NCBI GenBank assembly: GCA_017559825.1
Contig: JAFYQR010000149.1
Location: 1 to 40,122, forward strand
Direction of reading: 5' to 3'
DNA: 40,122 bases
DNA from: Thermoguttaceae bacterium
Lineage (GTDB): Bacteria > Planctomycetota > Planctomycetia > Pirellulales > Thermoguttaceae
Shown here: positions 8,498 to 14,806 of the stretch, one piece after another
How positions within the stretch are numbered: position 1 is the stretch's first letter
How the letters are laid out: every line of letters starts with the position of its first letter
Notes under the pieces: generated by a model
Databases searched by the model: none
What the model was told of the DNA's origin: nothing
Seen by the model: only the letters and a program-made list of their open reading frames with translations
Made by a program: the position numbers and the translations under genes

Positions 8498-8526
8498 AGT
8501 ATATTGCCTTCGAACCGAAATTGCAA
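8498..8526 (-). promoter_or_regulatory. Promoter of the exported cupin gene
   Basis: On the minus strand, TTGCAA (8526-8521), a 17-bp spacer and TATACT (8503-8498). It predicts a 5' leader of about 185 nt. Confidence 0.7.
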
Positions 8527-8710
8527 GCGTTTTTTTTCATTTTGACGATTTTTTATTAATTTTGCGCTTCGACGTCGGATTTGTTGTTAAAACAAATAAA
8601 ATGGATAAACGGCGCGGATAAAGGAGGGCGAGCGAAAGCCCTCCTATAGTAATAATGGCAAAATCTTCGACGAAGAGAGCGAAAAACGAGCGAACGGAAA
8701 GGAACGGGCG
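8527..8710 (+). other. Intergenic region before yggU, with a hairpin
   Basis: No gene is visible. A perfect hairpin AGGAGGGC / GCCCTCCT lies at about 8623-8646 and is followed immediately by TATAGTAATAA, a word also found near 3839 upstream of ruvA. It may be a -10 region for yggU, but no matching -35 is present. Confidence 0.35.
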
Positions 8711-9040
8711 TTGAGCGAGGAACGAGAAACGGCGGCGGTCGAGATCGAAGCGCGCGACGGAGCGCTGTTGTTGGCGGTGAAGGCGCAGCCGGGCGCTCGG
8801 AAAAACGAGTTGCGAGGCGTCCAAGACGGCGCGTTGAAAGTTTGCGTTACCCAAGTCGCGGAAAAGGGGAAAGCGAATAAAGCGATCGCCGAGTTTTTGG
8901 CGAAAACGCTTAAATTGCGGAAGTCGCAGATCGAATTAGCGTCGGGCGAACTCGCGTCGCAGAAAAAGTTTCGAATTGTCGAAATCGACGAAGCGGCGTT
9001 GCGCGAGCGAATCGAGGCGGCCTTGACGACGAAAAAGTGA
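8711..9040 (+). CDS. YggU/DUF167 family protein
   Basis: A small conserved protein of 109 residues (family usually about 100). The hallmark is LLLAVKAQPGARKNEL followed by GALKVCVTQVAEKGKANKAIAEFLAKTLKLRKSQIEL, the alpha/beta core of the family with its KGKANKA motif. The biochemical function of the family is unknown. The start is TTG at 8711, supported by AAAGGA 8 nt upstream; no ATG exists near the N-terminus. It is cytosolic and stands alone, with the structured RNA candidate about 95 bp downstream. Confidence 0.9.
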   Translation: MSEERETAAVEIEARDGALLLAVKAQPGARKNELRGVQDGALKVCVTQVAEKGKANKAIAEFLAKTLKLRKSQIELASGELASQKKFRIVEIDEAALRERIEAALTTKK

Positions 9041-9121
9041 GCGAAAGCGTCGTTTGACGAGGAAAAATAGAGAAAATAAGAGAAATGTCGCGGTTTCGGC
9101 TATTTTCAGACCGGTAAAATT

Positions 9122-9130
9122 TGTTATAAT
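9122..9130 (+). promoter_or_regulatory. Extended -10 promoter of the structured RNA candidate
   Basis: TGTTATAAT is a perfect extended -10 element (TGnTATAAT). No convincing -35 is present. Initiation would fall about 9136, exactly where the closing helix of the predicted RNA begins. Confidence 0.6.
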
Positions 9131-9135
9131 ACGGA

Positions 9136-9374
9136 AAAAGAATCGATTGGATAGAATCGGAGTTTTCGGAGGAACTGCGCGTTTGCAATGAAGACGCCGA
9201 TTTTAACGAACGTTGGTTCAAGGCAACGACGACGCCAAGCGGACGAGCGGCGAAAACTCGACGTTTTTGAACGAGCGATAAAATCGCGGTTCCGGTTGCG
9301 CGGAATATTCCGGTCGCGCCGTTTGGCGAGCGAAAAGTCCGGAAGAACTCGAGATTTTTTGCGATTCTTTTTTT
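9136..9374 (+). ncRNA. Candidate structured non-coding RNA, about 240 nt, family unknown
   Basis: The unit has an extended -10 promoter, no convincing protein frame, and ends that pair. AAAAAGAATCG (9135-9145) is the exact complement of CGATTCTTTTT (9362-9372), which merges into an eight-T run. The helix continues inward after an internal loop: AGAATC pairs with GATTTT (one G-U), and GAGTTTT with GAGTTCTTCC-complementary sequence near 9338-9350. Internal hairpins include CGTTG/CAACG around 9209-9226 and GCGAT/ATCGC near 9283. Long interrupted closing helices are typical of 6S RNA and also occur in RNase P RNA. I see no RNase P, tmRNA or SRP consensus, and the length is slightly above usual 6S. 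A 62-codon frame at 9188-9376 crosses the 3' helix and looks like chance. Confidence 0.5.
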
Positions 9375-9400
9375 AACATTCGTCGGAAAACGGTTATAAT
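9373..9400 (+). promoter_or_regulatory. Promoter of the LRR lipoprotein gene
   Basis: TTAACA (9373-9378), a 16-bp spacer and TATAAT (9395-9400) start immediately after the T-run of the RNA candidate. The leader to the ATG at 9657 would be about 250 nt; I see no gene or recognised riboswitch in it. Confidence 0.65.
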
Positions 9401-9656
9401 GAATCTTGATTTTCCGCGTTTTGACGTCGGCGTTCGGTCGGCGGCGCTTTCGTCGGGTTCGGCGCGGCGCGTTGGGAAACCAAGAGACAAGTTGGACAAG
9501 ATTTTTTACGTTTCGAGTCGGCGCGACGCTTCGGGCGTCGCGCGGCTTTAACGTCGGCGTCGAATTTCGCGTCGGAGTCGATTGTTCGGAACGTCGCTCG
9601 CAAGGCGGCGGACGGCGCGGCGCGTAGGACGGCGTTCGCTAGGAGTTGTATTTAAG

Positions 9657-11183
9657 ATGAAATATTTGACCAAAACGACGGGCGCGCTCCTGGTCGCCGG
9701 TTGCGCTTCTCTTCTCGGGGGTTGCGGTTCTTCCGAATCGACCGACGGAGCGAGGTTAGTTTATTTGCCGGACGAAATCGCGCCGCACTCGCTCGACACG
9801 TCCGATTTGACGATGGAAACGCCGGCCGAAACGGTCGATCCGCAACTTAAAGAATACGTCGCGAAGTACGAGGCGACGAAAGCCGCTAAGCCGGTCGCTC
9901 GTCCCGCCGCGCAGCGTCCCGCCGCCAAGCCGGCCGCTCCGGTCGAACCGGCGCTCGCCGCGAAGGAAGATATTGAAGTCGCGAAAAAGCGTATCGACGA
10001 GCTGCGCGGTTCGTATAAAACGGCGAAAAACGGCGCGATTATCGAAATCAACGTCGACTCCGCCGACACGACCGTCGACGACATGAAGCTCTTCGGGCGT
10101 TTGTTCGACTTGGAAACGGTCTTCTTCCTCGGCGCGCATTTCAACGACGAGTATCTCGCGCAACTGAGCGAACTGAAAAAGCTGAAGAAGGTTACCGTTC
10201 AAAACAGCGATATTACCGTCGAAACGCTGAAGATGTTCGCGACTTATCCGGAATTGACCTCGCTCGACTTGCGTCGCAACTTGAAGTTGGACAACGCGGC
10301 GATGGACGAGATTAAGAACTTCCCGAAACTCGAAAATTTGGCTGTTCTTTACAACAAACTTTCGAACTCCGGGATGAACAAAATTTCGAAATCGCAAACG
10401 TTGAAAGTCGTCGACGTTCGCGGTTGCAACGACGGCAGCGGCGTCAGCGACTCCGCGATTCGTTATCTGACGCGCATTCCGACGTTGGAAGAACTGTATT
10501 TCCGTTTCGAAATTTCCGACGCCGGCGTCGAACATCTCAAGAATTCGCAAACGCTGAAATTCGTCGAGCTGCAAGACTGCGACATGTTGACCGACGCGTC
10601 CGTTCCTCACTTTACCTCGCACCCGTCTTTGACCGGTCTTCGCATTTTCCGTTGCAAGAGCTTCGGCGACGCGGGCGTCCAAGGGATCGCTTCGATGAAA
10701 CTCGAACGTTTGGAACTTCGCGACCTTAACGTCGGGAACGACGGTATTCTCGCTCTTAAAGCGATGGGCGCCGAAACGCTTAAGACCGTCGAACTTTCCG
10801 AACTTCCGTCCGTTGACGAAGCCGGTTTGAACGAACTTCTCGGCGCTTGGAAGTCCCCGACGAGTCTCGCGCTCTTCACGATGCCGGCGACCGACGCGAC
10901 GGTGAAGACGATCGTCGCCTCGATGCCGGAATTGAAAACGCTGACTTTGCGCGCTTCCCAAATTACCGACGCGGCGATCGACGATCTCGTGAAGCTCGAA
11001 AAGCTGGAAACGCTCGACCTCCGCGAAAACAACGGCCTCTCCGTCGACGCGATGATGAAGCTGACGAAAGCGCCGAGTCTCCGCCGCGTTTACGTCAAGG
11101 AAACCGCGCTTGGCAAAGCCGACGCCTCGGCGAAAGTCGAAGAGTTCAAGAAAGCGAAACCGAAGTGCGCGATCGTTCTCTGA
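9657..11183 (+). CDS. Leucine-rich-repeat lipoprotein
   Basis: A 508-residue exported protein. The N-terminus MKYLTKTTGALLVAGCASLLGGC is a lipoprotein signal with the lipid-bearing Cys at 23. An Ala/Pro-rich linker (about 75-105) leads to a short helix (EDIEVAKKRIDELRG) and then a solenoid of roughly 12-14 leucine-rich repeats of about 24 residues (for example LTSLDLRRNLKLDNAAMDEI and LETLDLRENNGLSVDAMMKL), the ribonuclease-inhibitor/AMN1-like type common in planctomycetes. Such proteins usually bind other proteins at the cell surface; no partner can be named. ATG 9657 is preceded by AGGAG with 11-nt spacing, whereas the frame upstream to 9582 lacks one. C-ending codons are strongly preferred. 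Confidence 0.88.
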   Translation: MKYLTKTTGALLVAGCASLLGGCGSSESTDGARLVYLPDEIAPHSLDTSDLTMETPAETVDPQLKEYVAKYEATKAAKPVARPAAQRPAAKPAAPVEPALAAKEDIEVAKKRIDELRGSYKTAKNGAIIEINVDSADTTVDDMKLFGRLFDLETVFFLGAHFNDEYLAQLSELKKLKKVTVQNSDITVETLKMFATYPELTSLDLRRNLKLDNAAMDEIKNFPKLENLAVLYNKLSNSGMNKISKSQTLKVVDVRGCNDGSGVSDSAIRYLTRIPTLEELYFRFEISDAGVEHLKNSQTLKFVELQDCDMLTDASVPHFTSHPSLTGLRIFRCKSFGDAGVQGIASMKLERLELRDLNVGNDGILALKAMGAETLKTVELSELPSVDEAGLNELLGAWKSPTSLALFTMPATDATVKTIVASMPELKTLTLRASQITDAAIDDLVKLEKLETLDLRENNGLSVDAMMKLTKAPSLRRVYVKETALGKADASAKVEEFKKAKPKCAIVL

Positions 11184-11285
11184 TCGCCGCCGTTTAACGA
11201 TTCCGCCCGTTTTAGGTCTTGGGGTCGGCGGTTGAAATCGGGGCGAGGCGCATCGATTCTCGACCGAAACGGAATTTTACAACGA

Positions 11286-11321
11286 CGACGCGTCGCTCCG
11301 GCGGCGCGTCGCGCGTTTTTT
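11286..11321 (+). terminator. Probable terminator after the LRR lipoprotein gene
   Basis: A 7-bp stem CGACGCG / CGCGTCG with a 12-nt loop is followed by CGCG and a run of six T. Confidence 0.5.
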
Positions 11322-11419
11322 AAGGGCGGCGTCGATTCGAGCAATTGGCGAAAAAGCGTTTGAATCGGTCGCGCGTTTCAAGAAAGAAAACGTTAGAATA
11401 GCGAAAATAGGCGGTTAGT

Positions 11420-12592
11420 ATGGCGAAATCGAGGAAAAAAGCGGCGAAGATCGCGCCGAATCCGGCGTTTGAGGAACCGACGGGGCCGGTCGAGCTTTCG
11501 ACGCAAGACGAGCGCACGCTCGGGCAAATTTTCAACATGGCGTCCCGTTTAGCCGCGACGGTCGAGCGCGACGACGAGCCGCTTCTCGCGATTCCGACCC
11601 GTTCGCTCGGAAACGTTTCGTTCAACGAAAAGAAGCGAATTCTGCAAATGGGCTCGAAAACGACGAGCCGCGAACTCTTCAATCTCTCGCAAGCGAAGAG
11701 TTTTATGCAGACGACGCTCGTCGCGGCCGGCGCCAAACGTCTTATCGAAATGGGGAAGACGACGAGCATCCGCGGTCTCTACTATATGCTCAAACACGAC
11801 GTGCGCTCGACGAAGGAGCCGACGTTCCACGACCAAGGCGAGTGCGACCCGATCATCGAAGACTGCGAGGTCTTGCTCGAATCGTTGCGCGAAGAATTGC
11901 ACCTCTTCGCCGACAAACGGGGCGACATGGTCGGGAACCTAACGATTATCGACTCCGGCGACGAAATCGACTGTTCGCGGATGGGCTCGGGCGGTTACGC
12001 GATTCCGTCGATCGTCGAGCCGTCGGTCATTCAGTTTAAAGAGTGCAAAGCGGACTTTGTCCTGCACGTCGAAAAAAACACCGTGTGGCAGCGGTTCAAC
12101 GAAGACAAATTTTGGAAGAAGCACAACTGCATTCTGACGCACGGAAACGGCCAGCCGCCGCGCGGTGTGCGTCGCCTCTTGAACCGCCTCAACACCGAGT
12201 TAGGCTTGCCGATCTTTTGCCTCCTCGACAACGACCCTTGGGGGTATTACATTTATTCGGTGGTGAAGCAGGGGTCGATTAACCTCGCTTACGAGTCGAA
12301 CCGGATGGCGACGCCGGACGCGAAATTCATCGGGCTCCGCAGTCGCGACTTCGAGCGTTGCGGGCTCTCCGACGGCGTGAAGATTTCGTTAAGCGATATC
12401 GACCGCAAGCGCGCCAAACAGATCGCGGAGTATCCTTGGTTCGCGAAGAAAAAGGATTGGCAGCGCGAAATCGAGACGATGATGAAAAACGGGTTCAAGC
12501 TCGAAGTCGAAGCGCTCGTCAGCCGAAGCATCAGTTATATGACCGAAGAATATGTGCCGCGACTCTTGAAAGAGGGCGATTTCCTCGATTAA
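11420..12592 (+). CDS. Type IIB topoisomerase (Topo VI) subunit A / Spo11-like protein
   Basis: Topo VI-A and Spo11 cleave both DNA strands through a tyrosine; Topo VI needs the ATPase subunit B. In this 390-residue protein a 5Y-CAP-like winged helix carries the candidate catalytic tyrosines in SIRGLYYMLKHD (Tyr121/Tyr122). The Toprim domain follows, with the acidic residue in HVEKNTVWQRF (Glu218), a loop THGNGQPPRGVRRLL and the metal-binding LLDNDPWGYYIY (Asp270, Asp272). All catalytic groups are present, so it looks active. The N-terminal 25 residues are Lys- and Pro-rich. No gene for subunit B (GHKL ATPase) is adjacent or anywhere in the window, although archaeal-type A and B genes are usually paired. 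ATG 11420 follows GGCGGTT. The family is confident; the physiological role is unknown. Confidence 0.88.
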   Translation: MAKSRKKAAKIAPNPAFEEPTGPVELSTQDERTLGQIFNMASRLAATVERDDEPLLAIPTRSLGNVSFNEKKRILQMGSKTTSRELFNLSQAKSFMQTTLVAAGAKRLIEMGKTTSIRGLYYMLKHDVRSTKEPTFHDQGECDPIIEDCEVLLESLREELHLFADKRGDMVGNLTIIDSGDEIDCSRMGSGGYAIPSIVEPSVIQFKECKADFVLHVEKNTVWQRFNEDKFWKKHNCILTHGNGQPPRGVRRLLNRLNTELGLPIFCLLDNDPWGYYIYSVVKQGSINLAYESNRMATPDAKFIGLRSRDFERCGLSDGVKISLSDIDRKRAKQIAEYPWFAKKKDWQREIETMMKNGFKLEVEALVSRSISYMTEEYVPRLLKEGDFLD

Positions 12593-12614
12593 TAAGCGCT
12601 GGACGGCGAGCAAA

Positions 12615-12659
12615 CGGGATTTTTTTGGTTTTTTTTGGTAAAAATGGGAAAAAAACCCG
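12615..12659 (+). terminator. Poly-T/poly-A hairpin after the Topo VI-A gene
   Basis: CGGGATTTTTTT pairs with AAAAAAACCCG across a loop holding a second T8 tract. Either T tract could end transcription; the symmetry suggests a bidirectional or A/T-stem terminator. It directly precedes the next promoter. Confidence 0.45.
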
Positions 12660-12668
12660 ATAAAATCC

Positions 12669-12697
12669 TTGCAATCGACCCGCCTACCTGTTATGAT
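12669..12697 (+). promoter_or_regulatory. Strong promoter of the Tat oxidoreductase gene
   Basis: TTGCAA (12669-12674), a 17-bp spacer and TATGAT (12692-12697), with the extended -10 TGT before it. Confidence 0.75.
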
Positions 12698-12703
12698 AAT
12701 AGC

Positions 12704-12857
12704 GTAGGTCGCACGGAAGGCAAAGGCCGCAAAAAATTGTGGCGGCGGTAAGCGGTTTTCGGCGCGACGAACGAATTATTCCTCGTTTCCGTTCGACAAA
12801 CGGTTCCGATCGGGCCGCGAACGAAGCGTATTTTTCCATTAATTAGGAGTTGTTATA
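12704..12857 (+). promoter_or_regulatory. 5' leader of the Tat oxidoreductase mRNA
   Basis: About 155 nt lie between the promoter and the start codon. They contain a hairpin GCCGCA / TGTGGC (12726-12743) with a loop of A and T, then AGGAG 8 nt before the ATG. No known riboswitch is recognised; the leader may set mRNA stability or translation. Confidence 0.35.
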
Positions 12858-14249
12858 ATGAAACGACGCGATTTTCTGAAATCGACCGGCCTCGTCGCCG
12901 GAGCGAGCGTTTTGGGCGGTATGAGCGTTGCGCGCGGCGCCAACGTCGGCGGCGACGACGTTATTAAAATTGCTCTCGTCGGGTGCGGCGGTCGCGGTCG
13001 CGGCGCGGTCGCGGACCGTTTTAGCGCGAAAGATAACGTCAAACTCGTCGCCATCGCCGACGCTTTCGAAGCGAACGCGAAGAGCGCCGCCGAAGCGTTC
13101 CAAAATATGGACGCCGACCGCGTCGATCTCGGCGATCGCGTCTTCTGGGGCTTCGACGCTTACAAAAAAGCGATCGACGAATGCGACCAAGCTCTCATCG
13201 TCACCTCTCCGGGTTTCCGTCCGATCCACTATAAATACGCGATCGAACAAGGCAAACACGTCTTCATGGAAAAACCGTGCTGCGTCGACGCTCGCGGTTA
13301 CAAAATGGCGATGGAAACGAACAAACTCGCCGACGAAAAAGGCTTGACGGTCGTCGTCGGTTTCCAACGCCACTACGAGCCCCAATACATGCAAATGGTC
13401 GAACAGATCAAAGAGGGCAAGATCGGCGACATCATGTACAGCCGCGTCTACTGGAACGGCGACGGCATTTGGGAACGCGGACGTCAAGAAGGCGACACCG
13501 AAATGATGTACCAAATGCGCAACTGGTACCACTTCAACTGGCTCTGCGGCGACGGCATCGTCGAACAACACTGCCACAACATCGACGTCGCGAACTGGGT
13601 TCACAGCCTCGGCGACCCGATGGGCAAAAACGCGCACCCGGTTAAGTGCAACGCTATGGGCGGTCGCGAAGTCCGCAAATTCCCGCGCTTCAAGAACTCC
13701 GGTCATCGTTACGACCACTACGTCTGCGAATTCACCTACGACGACGGCAGCCAAATGTTCAGCCAATGCCGTCACCAAGGCAACTGCTGGAACAACGTTA
13801 GCGAAACCTTCTACGGCACCAAAGGCATGGGCGGCCCGGGTTGGTTGAACGACCGCGCCGGGAAAGAAGTTTGGCGTCTCGATCGCAACAAACCGGAAAA
13901 CAAAGTTCCGGGCCCCTACCAATACGAACACCATATGCAAGCCAAATGGATTCGCGAAGGCGTGAAACACAACGACGGTTGGCACGCCGCGAACTCCTCG
14001 ATGACCTCGAACCTTGGTCGTATGGCCGCTTGCTCCGGGAAAGAACTCACCTGGGACGACGCCGTCAACAAGGGCGCCGACGAATTCCCGTACGATGAAG
14101 TCGCCAAGTGGGAAAAAGACCCGAACCTCTTCTGGGAAACGAACCCGCCGGTCATGCCCGACACGACGATGCCGGTTCTCCCGAAAGAAGGCGAAGTCAT
14201 TTACGAAAACAGCGTTCCGGTTCCGGGTCAATGGAAGTGGCACGTTTGA
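12858..14249 (+). CDS. Tat-exported Gfo/Idh/MocA-family oxidoreductase
   Basis: A 463-residue protein with a twin-arginine signal (KRRDFLKSTG, cleavage near SVARGAN), so it folds with its cofactor before export. The Rossmann core has IKIALVGCGGRGRGA (37-50), ALIVTSPGFRPIH and the family motif EKPCC (138-142; EKP carries the catalytic-site Lys). The C-terminal alpha/beta domain has the conserved DGIVEQHCHNIDVANW, which supplies a His. Such enzymes act on sugars or sugar-derived alcohols with NAD(P); the substrate is unknown. C-ending codons are used almost exclusively, the promoter is strong and AGGAG precedes the ATG, so I infer very high expression. A second, distant member is at 23690. No NAD(P) source outside the cytosol is obvious, a general puzzle for exported members. 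Confidence 0.93.
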   Translation: MKRRDFLKSTGLVAGASVLGGMSVARGANVGGDDVIKIALVGCGGRGRGAVADRFSAKDNVKLVAIADAFEANAKSAAEAFQNMDADRVDLGDRVFWGFDAYKKAIDECDQALIVTSPGFRPIHYKYAIEQGKHVFMEKPCCVDARGYKMAMETNKLADEKGLTVVVGFQRHYEPQYMQMVEQIKEGKIGDIMYSRVYWNGDGIWERGRQEGDTEMMYQMRNWYHFNWLCGDGIVEQHCHNIDVANWVHSLGDPMGKNAHPVKCNAMGGREVRKFPRFKNSGHRYDHYVCEFTYDDGSQMFSQCRHQGNCWNNVSETFYGTKGMGGPGWLNDRAGKEVWRLDRNKPENKVPGPYQYEHHMQAKWIREGVKHNDGWHAANSSMTSNLGRMAACSGKELTWDDAVNKGADEFPYDEVAKWEKDPNLFWETNPPVMPDTTMPVLPKEGEVIYENSVPVPGQWKWHV

Positions 14250-14709
14250 TTTCGGTTTGAAATCGACCGTTGAAGTCGCCGTTTAAGCCTTAGCGTTTGA
14301 GCGGCGAACGTAAAACGTCGAAGTCGTTTCGCGCGGCTTCGGCGTTTTCGCGTTTCTTGACGGCGCGGAGCGGGGAACCGCGAGTCGGCGGCAAGACGTT
14401 GAAGAAAACAACGTAAAGAGCGATTGGTTGGCGAGGAATTGGCGGAAAGAAATAGAATAGCGCGACTTTAACGGCGGTCGCGGCGACGAAATAAGGCAAA
14501 GCGGCGATAAATGGGAAACGAAAAGCTAACGATTAAGCGCGCGGAGCGGGAAAGCGCGAATCGGCGAACCGGGGGAAAGACAAAACGGCGCGATTTTAAC
14601 GACGGCAACGGCAAGGAAGCGAAAAAACGGCGACGAACGAAGCGGCGAGCGTCTCGATAAAAGCCGGGCGGTTTTAAGCGAGCGCGTCGGCGAAAAGGAA
14701 AGCGTCGCT
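14250..14709. repeat. Intergenic region with two diverged repeat copies
   Basis: No convincing gene. Two related stretches begin at 14363 and 14539 with GCGCGGAGCGGG followed by (A/C)GCGA(G/A)TCGGCG. They rejoin in GGAAAGA...GCGCGA(C/T)TTTAACG, with about 60 nt extra in the first copy. Read on the minus strand, both encode similar short peptides ending in PLRA(V/L), so they may be remains of a duplicated minus-strand gene or a decayed mobile repeat. Confidence 0.35.
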
Positions 14710-14748
14710 AAAAAAGCCTCCGTCGGCGACAAGCGCGTCGACGGAGGC
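14710..14748 (-). terminator. Terminator of the secreted glycoside hydrolase gene
   Basis: On the minus strand, a perfect 10-bp stem GCCTCCGTCG / CGACGGAGGC is followed by a run of six T. It lies about 60 bp past the stop. Confidence 0.85.
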
Positions 14749-14806
14749 GAAGTTGAACGGTCGCGGCGTCTTTAACGAGAAAACGCCGCGACAAAGTTAG
14801 GAGACG

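Noticed and set aside
9188..9376. A 62-codon frame in the structured RNA candidate
   Set aside because: It is basic and low in information, ends across the 3' closing helix, and its codon use differs from real genes here.
12843..14243. A 466-codon minus-strand frame opposite the Tat oxidoreductase gene
   Set aside because: It is the antisense image in the register where codon positions 1 and 3 swap; C-ending codons remove stops there. It lacks any known motif, while the plus strand encodes a complete family member.
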